Shown here: in pieces, positions 34,834 to 46,319 of the stretch | How the letters are laid out: the number at the start of each line of letters is the position of its first letter | How positions within the stretch are numbered: the stretch's first letter is position 1 | Source of the DNA: Floccularia luteovirens | Taxonomy: Eukaryota > Basidiomycota > Agaricomycetes > Agaricales > Squamanitaceae | DNA: 64,000 bases | Reading direction: 5' to 3' | NCBI GenBank assembly: GCA_009739215.1 | Contig: VSJF01000009.1 | Coordinates: 124,001-188,000 of the forward strand | Program-made: the position numbers and the translations under genes | Notes under the pieces: generated by a model | Seen by the model: the letters and a program-made list of their open reading frames with translations, nothing else | What the model was told of the DNA's origin: nothing | The model's database searches: none

Positions 34834-36384
34834 GTTCAAGTGCATCTCTTCCTACTACCACTAGCGAGCCTGGTAGAGATAATCAGATGGCACATAGAAA
34901 TGCATGGGTCGAAGATGACATGGATGTTGACAACAATGACATTTATGTCAGTAAACTGGCACAGGAAGGGGGTGTAGAATTCATGGCTTATCTGCTTGCC
35001 AAAGGTGCTGGAGCTGTGAATGAAGTTCCCACCCAATTTAAAGACATCACGCAGTTAAATCCTGCTGCTCAAAAGGAATGGAAAGTAGCGTGCATGGAAG
35101 AGATGGAGGCTCTCTGCAAACGTGAAGTATTCTCAGGCTTAGTAGACCTATCCCAAGATCGAAGAGCTGTCAAAAATAGATGGGTGTTTAACATCAAGTC
35201 CGATGGATATAAAAAAGCATGACTCATTGCAAAAGGTTTCTCCCAAATCGAAGGGTTAGACTTCAAGGAGATCTTCTCACCTATTGTAAGATTTGAAATG
35301 GTGCACATCCTTCTCGCCTTAGTGGCTTTGAGAAATTGGATCATTACTGGTCTGGATATCAAGTCTGCCTTTCTCTATGGCAAACTTGAAGAAGAAATCT
35401 ATATGATTCAACCTGAAGGCTTCGTAGTCAAAGGATAAGAAAAGAAAGTGATATGACTCCAGAGAGCGCTGTATGGATTAAAACAAGCTGCTAACTCATG
35501 GTATTGTGAACTTGTGGCATCTATGAAAGAACTGGGCTTCTCTAAATGCCATGCCGACTCAGGCATATTTGTCCATTGGTTGAAAGACCGATGCGATTGC
35601 GTCATTGCTGTTGTCTATGTTGATGACGCAATATGGACCAGGTCTAACCCTGGACTCATAAACCAGAAAAAGAGGGAATTTATAAAGTGCTGGGAATGTC
35701 ATGATCTGGGAGATCTTAAAGAATTCCTAGGAATGCGCATTAAGTGGAATGGTCAAACCATTAAGATCGACCAAGTAAGCTACCTGAAAAAGGTATTGCA
35801 GCATTTTGGAATGGAGAATGCGCGTCACGCTGATACTCCTCTACCAGCAGGCTATAAGCCCCTTCCAAATGAAGGTCTGTGTACTCCACAGCTGCGCTCA
35901 GAGTTTCAACAAATCATAGGGAGTTTGCTATACCTTATGATTGGAACTCAACCAGATATCACGTATAGTGTAATCCATCTTAGCACTTTCTCAGCAAACC
36001 CAATGCAAGACCATGTTAATAAAGCTAAGCATATAATGAGGTACTTGGTTGGTACTCAGGACTACAAAATTGTCTACAAAGGCAAGTCCAGCAAAGGGTT
36101 ATTTGTATATACAGATTCTGATTGGGCCAGTGATGAAATATCCCGTAAGTCCCATACAGGATTCTACATGATGCTAGCACAGGGTGTCATTGCATGGCAA
36201 AGCCATTGACAAAAAACTGTTGCCTTAAGCTCCACAGAAGCAGAATACATGGCAGGCTCTGATTGTTGCTGCCAGCTAATGTGGATGATAAATGTCTTTG
36301 ATGAGATGGGTTTACCCTTTGTAAAACCAATACCCATCTACATGGATAACCAAGGTGCAAATTTTATAGTATGATTGTTACATT
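34834..36384 (+). pseudogene. Copia I reverse transcriptase and RNase H
   Basis: RT begins in a long frame at 34887 with VACMEEMEALCKREVF and KNRWVFNIKSDGYKKA, then TGA (35220-35222) where copia RTs have Arg before LIAKGFSQ. GLDIKSAFLYGKLEEEIYM follows, then TAA (35436-35438) and TGA (35454-35456) before LQRALYGLKQAANSWY. The catalytic VVYVDDAIW is near 35,615. RNase H: YTDSDWASDEISRKSHTGFY, then TGA (36207-36209) before QKTVALSSTEAEYMAG. The sequence ends in MDNQGANFIV at the truncation. Confidence 0.85.
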
Positions 36385-37075
36385 AGTATGCCAATCATTC
36401 TGTAATAATCTGAACTCAAATCTACAGTTCTGTTAGTTGGTTCAATAACAGATAGACATCATTTCTTGATACACTCAAAATCAAACTCCTTCCTTCTACA
36501 TGATGACAAACAGGTGCAGTAGCAAAAGCTGAGCGAGTGGTACACTGACTAGGTGCTTATACTAGTACACCATCCGATTCTAGTAATGCCCAACTTATTC
36601 TGACAGGAAACAGTTAGCAAAGCATGTAGAGAAAGTTGCACACTGACAGCCACACCTCCTTACTATCAGAACAAAAAAAAGGAATTATCTGCTCATTTCA
36701 GTGGAAAAGCACAATTGTGGTCCACATTTTGATCATAAATTGCATTACAAGTTTTTGCGTCATCAAACAGCTAATAATCTCAATATCCAATTTTTCACCC
36801 CAACTTATTCTGACAAGAAAGATCGGAATAGTTAGCAAAGCATGTAGAAAAAGATATTGATGGTCAGTACTTCAAGCTTCAGTACTTCAGTACTCAGTAC
36901 TCTGTCCTCATCAGAACAGAGAAAGGGAATTCCGATTAGAAAAGATTTACATATTTTGGTGACTTAAAGTTACGCAATGCCGATAATTCACACAATTCAA
37001 GATGGCTAGTCTTGGTATCAAATCCCAACTTTTCAAGAATCAATCAATCAACCATCCTGCAGTGTATTCAATTCG
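36385..37075 (-). pseudogene. EMC1 5'-end relics, duplicated in tandem
   Basis: The block 36,385-36,680 matches the EMC1 intron-1/exon-1 region (TTCTACATGATGA...GTGCAGTAGC, then the signal-peptide region). A second partial copy of the CCCAACTTATTCTGACA...GTTAGCAAAGCATGTAGA part follows at 36,797-36,850. So the EMC1 head is itself duplicated within this unit. Confidence 0.6.
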
Positions 37076-37510
37076 GAATAGTAGATAGCAATATAGATGT
37101 ATGAAGCTAGATCACCTCTATTATAATCAAAGAAGAACCACTAGTAAATCATAAACAAGACTAATCATCAAGGTAATGGTTCCAGCATCCGAGCTACTCA
37201 ACCTAAGACTTTGCAAACAGCCATTATTTTATTGCTTGCATAACCTGTGCATGAGTCATGGTATGTATCTGCTGAAACATGACAGATCTATCCCAGATTC
37301 AGGTTGAACGTTGAATTCCTGTCTCGACTGAACTGAACACACTGGCGGGCAGTTACATATAGTGCTCAAATATAGGAACAGGTGCTTATTGGTAAAGTTC
37401 TGAGTGACAACAGAAGATCTAGAATCATTGTATTGTTCATCAGTGCTCAAGTGCCATTTTGAAATCTGATAATGATGAGTCTTTTCTTGATTTTACACCT
37501 TCTAAGAATG

Positions 37511-37518
37511 TATTTAAA
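37511..37518 (+). promoter_or_regulatory. TATA box of D6
   Basis: TATTTAAA, 47 bp before the D6 ATG at 37558. Confidence 0.6.
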
Positions 37519-37586
37519 CATCCTCATGGCATGGCACAAGAACCCATACACGAAAATATGGACCAAGCTCTTCATCCAGTTCATCA

Positions 37587-37898
37587 TTTTGAGCAGCCAT
37601 GTGTGCAAGACACAGTGGAGGAACTCAAAGATCTTACCTTGTGCTTACTTAGATCACACCTTACGGTTAGTGTTACTACTACTACCTATAGAATAGGACT
37701 TTGGATCTATTTTGCATAAGAGTGTCCTTATATACAGTTCTAGCTGTATGTACATATTTACATATGATGGTCCATGCATAAGGCATGGGGCATAGGGCAT
37801 ATGTGAGTGTAGTCATGTGACACATCATGTGACATATCATGTGTGACTCATCACCTGACGAATTATGTAATCCATCATGTGATCATGCTGATGCAACA
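37587..37898 (-). repeat. Solo LTR family C inserted in D6 exon 1
   Basis: 312 bp, inverted, flanked by CATCA (37582-37586 and 37899-37903). Removing one CATCA restores the exon-1 context seen in sister genes. Its first bases read TTTTGAGCAGCC instead of TGTTGAG. Confidence 0.85.
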
Positions 37899-38940
37899 CA
37901 TCAGTCGTTTCAAGCACTCAGACCTGGACTAGGTTCCATTTTGATTGCAGCCTTTATTTCTTCAATGTCAGTTCTTTAGTTTATCCATATTTACCCTTCC
38001 AGTCCGGAATTGAGAAGCAATTTTATTGGTTTAGATTATTTGGATTGACGACCCACCAAACCTACTGTTACTTTCATTTGTACCATCGTGATGATGCGAC
38101 ATGGCTGAAATGTTTTGTATGTGGCATTTTATCATATAAGCTTCAACCAATAACAATTTCTCAAGGTAGCTGTTCTTTGGTGACTTAAAGGAAATATCCT
38201 CTGTTACTTGTGATAGCTGATCTCATGTAGGGTGCTTGATATTGTGCATGTCATTGCATGTATATATGAAAGGTTAGTGACTCTACATACAATCAAATAA
38301 CTAATCAGAATGTTGATGACTTTATATTATAGCTATTCCTATACAATTCTCTGCCACACGAATATTCAATGCCTTGATGTTATAAAATGGTGATTTCCTT
38401 TGATATTGTTATGTCACCAATTGATAACTTGATCATGTTTTGAAGGCCACCATTGGTGAGTCTTTCCACCACTGTCACTGACTTTTTGTACTCATCTATT
38501 GGAGGTTGTAATCATGATTACGGTATACTGCACCCTTGACATGGCTTTCCCCTCATTTATGATTTTTAATGTCATAGAGGATCATGATGGTAACAACAAA
38601 TGGGTAAGAATACATTGTGATCGTCCATTGTAGTTCTGTTGATGACATAATTACCATAGATTCTATATATGGAGACTCTACATATGTATGTGTCTATTCC
38701 CTGTATCTCATATATTGTTTTGAACAACATGTCAGTATGGAAGAAGAATAAGCTGCTTATAACAATTCTGGTGCTACATCTTTCCCCTGACACCTTGAAA
38801 CAACTTTCTTACACTAACAACCAAGGTTGTACTATTAGTGATCCTCTTTGGTATTTGAGCCATTACATCCTTCTTGTTTAATGTAGACTAAGTGTATTTA
38901 CCAACAGGAATAGTATCTGGTAAGTCACCAAGTTGCATCC

Positions 38941-39298
38941 TGTTGAGCAGCACCCTGTTTTACACAATAGAGGGGACTGTTCTTACCTTAGAGCTTACTT
39001 AGGTTCTTAGAGACTTAGGTGCTAGTTACTGACTACTACGAATGAAATTCGACAAAGGACATAAGGTCCAGTAGCTCTACTTATATACATAATTGCTGTT
39101 TGTACAGCTTTGTACAATGGTCCGTGCGCAGGTACACTAACATATCATGTGACTACATATAGAAGGTTGTAGAACCTTATGGAATGTTCGTGGATATCAC
39201 GTGCCATAGAACATATGAGTGTGAGACACGTTATCAGTCACGTGCTCCATCACATGATCAATTATGTAATCAGTCATGTGATTGTTGCTGTCGCAACA
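38941..39298 (-). repeat. Solo LTR family B inserted in D6
   Basis: 358 bp, inverted (starts TGTTGAGCAGCACCC, ends GTCGCAACA), flanked by CATCC (38936-38940 and 39299-39303). Same family as 31996-32350 in the opposite orientation. Confidence 0.85.
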
Positions 39299-39976
39299 CA
39301 TCCCACCGTGTGCTCCAGCTGGAATGACTGTACAGCGTCTTGCATAAAAACATATGCGCATACATTTCCTATATTTTGAATCAACTTATAATATTATCTG
39401 TCATCAAAGGATTATCATATCTAAATACAGCGGCATACATAAAATTACGGTAAACAAGACACGCTCTCTGAGATTTATCTCTAACATCTCATATGAAAAT
39501 AGCGGCTTATAATTTTGGATTTTTCACTGAACGTTGTTCTTGATATTGCCGTTACTGGATCACTGGTGTGGTGCTTACACAAGAGTAGAACTAGTGTTAG
39601 CAGGTCTATTTTACATGCGTGCAAAATGAAAATTTGTCTAACAATTGAACCATCTGTGATAGCTCTGACTCTATTGTCAATGTGCTTGTGTGGTATACCA
39701 CACATTCAGGAGCAGTGACGAGGTCAGTTCATATGCATACCAACTCATATTCTGTTTTCATCCTTTCTTTCTAGTGTCTCTAGCACTCTTTGCATGTTAT
39801 TGGTGCAGAGCTTTCCTAGTTTTTTAGGACTATGTCTTTATGAGAAATTTTTCAGGTTGCAACCATGCCAGGAAATCTTGTTTGGAGAAGCACTGTTATG
39901 ATTCATTCCAAGCGTAAGTGGAGTTTTGCGAAATCTTCGAAGCAAAATGCAAGCTGAAACCATTTCTAGTGTACAC

Positions 39977-40230
39977 TATTGAATGAGGTGCAGTTGGAGG
40001 GAAGCTAACAGATAAAATGAATGTAATAATTATGTAGACTACGCGTTATGTAGCTACTTAAATACTAATGAATGTTATAGCTTTTTGACTGTTCTAATAA
40101 ATATAATACCCAAGCACTGATAAGCAGTGTTAGGTGCTACATAAGGATGTGCTATGCAAGGTGCTACATGGGGCGCAGCCTTTGAGTAAGGCTGCACATT
40201 GCTATCTACTGCACATTACTACCTACAACA
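39977..40230 (-). repeat. Copia II 3' LTR
   Basis: 254 bp. On the minus strand it starts TGTTGTAGGTAG and ends CCTCATTCAATA (TG...TA ends). It differs from the 5' LTR at nine positions, all transitions. Confidence 0.9.
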
Positions 40231-40240
40231 CTCCCCCTTG
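40231..40240 (-). other. Polypurine tract of copia II
   Basis: Minus strand CAAGGGGGAG, directly next to the 3' LTR: the usual plus-strand primer site of LTR retrotransposons. The pol frame runs through it and terminates at TAG inside the first eight bases of the LTR. Confidence 0.7.
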
Positions 40241-43200
40241 GTTGGGTATTACTCCAATCTCGTAAGTGAGATCTTCGTGTACCTTTCTTGGTAAGGCCTT
40301 TGTTAGGATGTCTGCGAGATTTTCATGTGTCGATATGTAAGTTATCTCGATTGTCTCTTTTTGAACGAGATCTCGAAGGAAGTGCAACACGATGTCGAAA
40401 TGTTTCATTTGTGCATGAAATTCTGGGTGGTGCGTGATTGCAACAGCAGCTCTATTGTCTGAGAGAATTTCCGAGCACGTTGATTGAGATATGTGGAGTT
40501 CGTTGAATAGCGAGCGGTGCCATAATACTTGTTTTGCAGCATGCATTCCTGCCACATATTCCGCTTCAGCTGTGGATAGTGCTACAGAATTTTGTTTCTT
40601 CGAACTCCATGCAATGGCTCCTCCTGCAATTAGGGTAATGTACCCACTGATGGATTTTCGATCCGAATCTGAAGCTCAGTCGGCATCACAGAATGTGATG
40701 GGATCATTTTCACTGTCTTCATCGAGACCTCCATATGTTAACGCATGAGTTCTTGTCCCCTTTAGGTATCGAAAAATGTGTTTAATGGCTGTCCAGTGTT
40801 TTGGTTTAGGGTTCTGCATGAACTGCACAAGTTTCTGAACCACGTATGCTATGTCTAGACGTGTTCCTATAGCAGCATACATCAATGATCCAATTAGTGT
40901 AGCATAGATACCCATTCCCTTGTCATTTCCTTCATTATTCCCTTCAGTTTCATCATCAAGGTTTGTATTTGTATCTAAAGGTATAGAGACAGGGTTCGCA
41001 TCTTCTAGTCCAAACTTCTTCAGTAGAGAATCGATGTAGTGAGTTTGTGAAAGAGAAATGATATGATTGTTTTGTGAAATCTTGAGTCCTAGTAAAATAG
41101 AGGGCTCACCAAGACTATTAATTTCGAATTTTGATGAAAGTTCACATTCAACGCAATCAAGATCTTCTTTATTTTGGGCAAAGATAATTAGGTCATCAAC
41201 CCAAACGAGAACAATTGATTCATGGTATCCATTTGAGTGCATTCATAAATAGCAGCAATAGTCCATTTTTAGCTGCGTGAATCCAAGTTCGTTTGTCATT
41301 GCATCATTGAACTCTTTGTTCTAAACGTTTCTGGCTTGTTTAAGTCTATAAATAGATTTGTTTAACTTGCAAACGCGTTCTGTTCCATCATTGAATCCGG
41401 GAAGTTGCTTCATGTAGATATCTTCTGTGAGTTTCCCATTAAGGTAAGCTTCCTTTACGTCAAGTTGCTGTAACTTTAGATCGTTAATAGCTGCTTGTGC
41501 AAGCATCGTTTGTAGTGTCTCAAATCGCATGACAAGGGCAAATATGCCATTTTCAGTGTAGTCCATTCCTGGCTTTTGTGAGAAGCCTTGTGTGACGAGT
41601 CATGCCTTGTAATGTATAATGTTTCCTTTGTGATCCTTTTTGAGGGTAAATACCCACTTGTTCCCTATTGTTTCACATTCTTTTGGTAATTCTGTTAATG
41701 TCCATATTTTCTTCTCTGTTAATAAATTGAGTTCATCGTTCATGGCTTTTCTCCAATTGTCCTTTTCAGGACCATTTAATGCATCATCGATTGATTTGGG
41801 TAAGTCATCTTGATCTCGATTTTCCAGAGCTGAGAAAACAAAAGTTTCCTCAAGGATTTCATCAATTGCGATTGTTGTTCTATGTTTAGGTGATGCCTTT
41901 GCTGTCGAGCTGGCTGTGGGCCTAGTAATATCAGGTGGGCCTGTTTCCTGTGTTCTATTTTCGTGTTTTCGTCTCCAGGGGTTGCCTAGGTCCCTGTAAT
42001 TAACTCGATTGGTTTGTCGAAGTTGTCTTGGAGGATATGTAGTTGGTGGGAGTTCATCTGAGTGGTGTGACGAAGTTTTTAGGTCTTTGTCATCATGTGA
42101 GGAGGTTTGTGAAGTAGATCAATTGTAATTGTTGTGGGGTTGTAGCTCCCCTTCAGTTCACAAACCTGGTAAGTCTGTGATAATTTCGATTTCTCGTGGT
42201 TCTTCATTTTTGTTGAACGTTATGTTTTGTGAGACTTTGATGGTGCAAGTTTTGGGATCATAGTAGTGAATGGATTTAGATCCATCAATAAAGCCTACAA
42301 AAGTCATTTTTGATGATTTCGGTCCTAATTTTGATTTGTTTAGCTCGTTTAGGACCCATACATCACAACCGAATTCTCGCAAATGTGAGATGTTTGGTTT
42401 TTTTGCCTGTCCATGCCTCATAAGGTATTCTTCCTTCAAGTGCACGTGTTGGTGCGCGATTACATAAGTATGCAGCATGTGCAACTGCTTCGTCCCATAG
42501 GAATGTTGGCAAGTTCTTCTCAATTAACATTGCCTGCGCTAATTCTAGATATGTCCAATTAAATTGTTCTGCAACACCATTTTGGGAAGGTAAGTATGGG
42601 GCTGTTGCTTCAATGGTTATACCTCATTGTGCTGTCCATTCTCTGAGTTTGTTGTTGATTAGTTCTTTGCCATTGTCGAATCAAAGGTATTTGGGGAATC
42701 GACCATGTTTCTATTCTATTTTTAGGCAGTAGTCACATATTTTGCTGAATGCTTCATCTTTTGATTGTAAAAATAAAACTGTGCCGTATCGAGTGCTGTC
42801 ATCTGTGAAAGAAATATAATATCTCCATTTTCTGATGGATTCTATATGTGTGGGTCCCCAAACATCACTCATGATGCACTCTCCAGAGATTTCTGATCGA
42901 TTTTCGGCTTCTTTTGGAAAAGGTTGATGAGCTTGTTTAGCCTGGATGCAAGATTCACATGATCGTGATGGGATCGAAGATTCATCAATATTGAGACCAT
43001 GTACCATTCCTTCCTTTTGTAGTGCCTGAAGTGCCCCTAATGCAATGTGTCCATATCGTCGGTGCCACTGGTCCCAGGTAAGTTTTTGTGTGGATGCATA
43101 CTGTGTCCTCTCCTCTCCAGGTAGTTGTGCCCTTGCCTCCAGTAAATATAACCTATTAGTTCTGTTTCCTAGTCCAATGATTTTGTTATTTTTATTCCTT

Positions 43201-43782
43201 TAATAAACACTTTCCTTCCCTAAATTCTACATGGCCTCCTCCTTCATCAAGTCTGCTGATTGATAATAGGCAGTTTGGTGCCTCAGGAACGTGTAGGACA
43301 TTTCGTAATATGTGTTTGATATTATTCCCATTTACAGAGAAGTTCACAGCAACAGTGCCTTGTCCTTGTGCACTGATAGGGTTGCTTCCAAGGCCCTGAA
43401 TTGTGGAGTTTTTGAGTGGCGTGTACTCCAGGAATGCTTTCTGATTTGTACAAATATGGGAGGTTGATCCGGAGTCCAAGATCCAATCATATTTGGAAAA
43501 TTCGTATGAATTCCCTCCTGCGCTGGTCATGTAAGCAATATCATTGAGTGTATCATTTATGTCATCTGTAGCCTGGTTGGTTCTATTTCCTCGATTTGAG
43601 CCACGTCAGCCTTTAGGACTCTGTCCTTCTCTCCCGCCTCCTTTGGCCCAGCAGTCTTTTGCTATATGGCCTTTCTTGTGGCAGTTGTAGCATTCTTTGT
43701 CTTGTGAGTCATTATTTTTGCTGTCTTTGTTTCCCTTGAATTTTCCTTTTGATGCTTGCAGAGTTATCCCATCTGTGGTAAG

Positions 43783-44160
43783 TGTTGAGCAGCCATGTGT
43801 GCAAGACACAGTGGAGGAACTCAAAGTCTTACCTTGTGCTTACTTTGATCACACCTTATGGTTAGTGTTACTACTACTTATAGAATAGGACAAGGTATCT
43901 ATTCGCATAAGAGTGTCCTTATATACAGTTCTAGCTGTATGTACATATTTGCATAAGGGTCCGTGCTATGTCTGTCATAGTCACATGTCTACTTCATAGA
44001 ACCTTGTAGAAGGTTATAGAACATGTTTAGTCATATTGCACGTGATGCATAGGGCATAGGGCATATGTGAGTGTAGTCATGTGACACATCATGTGACATA
44101 TCATCTGACTTATCACCTGACGAATTATGTAATCCATCATGTGATCATGCTGACGCAACA
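43783..44160 (-). repeat. Solo LTR family C inserted in copia II gag
   Basis: 378 bp, inverted (TGTTGAGCAGCCATG...CTGACGCAACA), flanked by GTAAG (43778-43782 and 44161-44165). Splits gag before the zinc knuckle. It is about 66 bp longer than the other two C copies, the extra sequence lying near 43,960-44,040. Confidence 0.85.
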
Positions 44161-44872
44161 GTAAGCTCTCCACTTCTTGCTCGTCGACGCCTGTCTTCTT
44201 CTAACAATATTGCAACTAATTCATGTGATCGCAGGGTCAGTTTATTTCCGCTCAATCCAAGGTATGCTGAGGTATAGTTATCCCAGCTTTCTGGTAACGA
44301 GGTGACTAAAATCATAACAAAGTCTTCATCAGACACTAAATTCTCCATAAGGTGTAGTTCTTCCTGCAGCTTTCGTAATTTTGAGATGTGATCTATCATG
44401 TTGAAATTTGATTCATCGGCTGTCATTCTGTACAGTGCACGTCTGGTTGCAAGAACGCCAAGTCGTCCTCTTGATTCCTTGACCATGGTAAGTTGTTCCC
44501 ACATTTCTTGCGCCGTTGTAGCCCCACTAATGTGTATCATCTCTGAATCTCCAATCGATAGCTCTATTCGTGTGCACGCCCTTGCGTCGCCTTCAATCCA
44601 TTTTTGGATAGTTTCAATTTCGGTACTCGTTGGTGCATCGGGGATCGCTGATTCCAGTTTTCTCGCATCCTTTGCGATGAATCGTTCCAGTCCGAGGTCA
44701 CGCAATACCGCAAGCATTCGTCGCTTCCACGGCATCCAATTGCTGGCCTTCAGCATCTCCATTTGGTAAGATCCCGACGTGTATTCTTCTGACATGTTGT
44801 ACTGATCATAGATTTATTTGTAGAGGGCGAGTTTTTAGAGTTAAAGTAAGTCTGTTTGATTTATGACCACTC

Positions 44873-44885
44873 GGGGCCCATAACC
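44873..44885 (-). other. Primer-binding site of copia II
   Basis: Minus strand GGTTATGGGCCCC, directly adjacent to the 5' LTR and identical to the copia I site although the LTRs are unrelated. Complementary to the initiator tRNA-Met anticodon arm. Confidence 0.8.
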
Positions 44886-45139
44886 TATTGAATGAGGTGC
44901 AGTTGGAGGGAAGCTAACAGATAAAACGAATGTAATAATTATGTAGACTACGCGTTATGTAGCTACTTAAATACTAATGAATGTTATAGCTTTTTGGCTG
45001 TTCTAATAAATATAATACCCAAGCACTGATAAGCAGTGTTAGGCGCTACATAAGGATGCGCTATGCAAGGCGCTACATGGGGCGCAGCCTTTGAGTAAGG
45101 CTGCGCGTTGCTATCTACTGCGCGTTACTACCTACAACA
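44886..45139 (-). repeat. Copia II 5' LTR
   Basis: 254 bp and CpG-rich compared with its partner; it retains CGCG at sites where the 3' LTR has CACA. Confidence 0.9.
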
Positions 45140-45424
45140 TACACAAACTCCATTCTAGCTGTGTAAGGTCCCTTATCAAAGCACCTTAGCCTGCGACTAA
45201 TGAAAACTGTCAGATTGAATTCAAGAATATACGTGCGAAATCTGGGAATGCAATCGGTTGAACTTGGTACATTGACCCTGGCTAACAGTATTTGAATGCA
45301 GATGTGGTGAGTCAGCAACCTCCGTGTAGGTATATAACACACACTAGTTGACCCCCATAACTGATCATGACGATTCTTTCGGTTCCAAACATTCAATTTC
45401 ATCATAAAGCCAGCAGTATTCTTT

Positions 45425-46310
45425 CGCTTGTTGACCAACTACCGCGATAGTGACCTTCGAACATGGAGTCATTTGATAGGATCCAGGATTGATGATTTGA
45501 TTCCTAGCCCGATTCTGTAGAACTCATAAACTGACTTGATAATGTCAATATTACAACACATACTAAAAGATGAACCAGAGAATTGCGGCCCATTCAAATT
45601 TCAAAAATATACTCTTGGTCCAATCGTTATTCTTACGTGGAGCCTTTTCTTCTCTCGACTTAGAAGTACAAGAAACTAGATAAATCGTATAAAGGGACCA
45701 TATAGAGTCAATCTGCTGTGGCACTTTCGTACGATACTACTGATGGAAAGGAGTGCGCCACAATGAGGTATTTTATACGGTAGTCCTACGGAAGAACATA
45801 GTGCCGTGGAGATATGGGGAGAAATGCAATGGCATTGGTGGCTCCGTGGCATGCATTTTGCAGGTGGTGCCCCCCATACTGTAATGCTATAAGGCCTTTC
45901 GCAAATGTCTCTGATGCTCTCACCACTACCAGTTGAAACGTTTCCTGGGGGACAAGGGGATGTTGGTACAGAAGAGCAATTCGCACTTGATATACCAGGA
46001 ACGATTCAGACGCTGGTTACAGGAATTTTCTCGCAGAATATCATGAGGGGCTAGCATGTCAATTCTATGGAACCATAGGATATTGATGTTGACGGTAACC
46101 TAAGGAACCAGCAGATGTTGGCACAGAAAAACAATCCGCGCTAGAAATGCCAGGAAAGATTCAGAACGCTGGTCACAGGAAGCTCGTTAAGATTATGAGT
46201 GTCTAGATCGGAGTTCCGTTTCATAAAAGCGAAGAATTTGACCAAGTCAAAAGAGAAATTCAGATTGGAGTGGTAATGCGCATTCCTACCTAGTACTGTC
46301 TCAATCGTCC
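45425..46310 (+). repeat. 3' block of the duplication unit (copy 2)
   Basis: Follows the D6 C-terminus. Matches the 23.8-24.8 kb block in order: a TAGGATCCAGGATT line, the ACGTGGAGCCTTTTCTTCT line, and a GGAACCAGCAGATGTTGGCA line that occurs twice here. No intact frame. Confidence 0.5.
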
Positions 46311-46319
46311 ATCTCATTA

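Larger units (their letters stand above)
27868..36384 (+). mobile_element. Copia I: degenerate Ty1/copia retrotransposon, 3' end missing
   Basis: 5' LTR (27868-28901, including a nested LTR), a primer-binding site at 28902-28914, gag, protease, GAG-pre-integrase, integrase, reverse transcriptase and RNase H follow in copia order. The RNase H domain stops at MDNQGANFIV near 36,376, and the sequence passes into an EMC1 relic without a 3' LTR. Four solo LTRs interrupt the interior and many stops are present, so the element is dead. It is inserted in the last intron of D5. Confidence 0.85.
40223..44795 (-). pseudogene. Copia II gag-pol
   Basis: Gag opens at 44795 (MSEEYTSGSYQMEMLKASNW) with WMPWKRRMLAVLRDLGLE and a UBN2-like helical region (MIDHISKLRKLQEELHLME). 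After the LTR C insertion comes a CCHC knuckle (ECYNCHKKGHIAKDC). Protease: YDWILDSGSTSHIC. Integrase: CESCIQAKQAHQPFP, CIMSDVWGP, YISFTDDSTRYG and HLREFGCDVWVL. RT: TQGFSQ, LQQLDVKEAYLNGKLTED, NKSIYRLKQAR and LVWVDDLIIFAQN (VDD at the YVDD position). RNase H: LSTAEAEYVAGMHAAKQ and THENLADILTKALPRK. Nonsense codons include TGA at 41600-41602, 42624-42626 and 42681-42683. Confidence 0.9.
39977..45139 (-). mobile_element. Copia II: full-length Ty1/copia retrotransposon in D6
   Basis: 5163 bp with 254-bp LTRs (39977-40230 and 44886-45139), target duplication TACAC (39972-39976 and 45140-45144), a primer-binding site and a polypurine tract in the expected places. Transcribed on the minus strand: gag (from 44795), zinc knuckle, protease, integrase, RT and RNase H. 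A solo LTR C and several nonsense codons disable it. Confidence 0.92.
37558..45295 (+). pseudogene. D6: DUF6534 gene broken by three LTR retroelement insertions
   Basis: The gene is nearly complete when insertions are set aside. Exon 1 at 37558 (MDQALHPVH) is cut by an LTR C at 37587. Exon 2 follows at about 38,034, then microexon 38166-38179, RFYIWRLYI-type exon near 38,660 and helix-4 exon. An LTR B sits at 38941 after GIVSG. The FSLNVVLDIAVTGSLVWCL exon lies near 39,525. IHSKRKWSFAKS and the YTNSILAV exon are split at 39972-39976 by copia II. The C-terminal LNSRIYVRNLGMQSVELG resumes after 45140 and ends at TGA 45293-45295. Each insertion has a perfect 5-bp target duplication. Confidence 0.85.

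Noticed and set aside
40491..41252. Plus-strand frames in copia II
   Set aside because: Antisense to RNase H and RT, which have clear motifs on the minus strand.
44398..44769. 123-residue plus-strand frame
   Set aside because: Antisense shadow of copia II gag.
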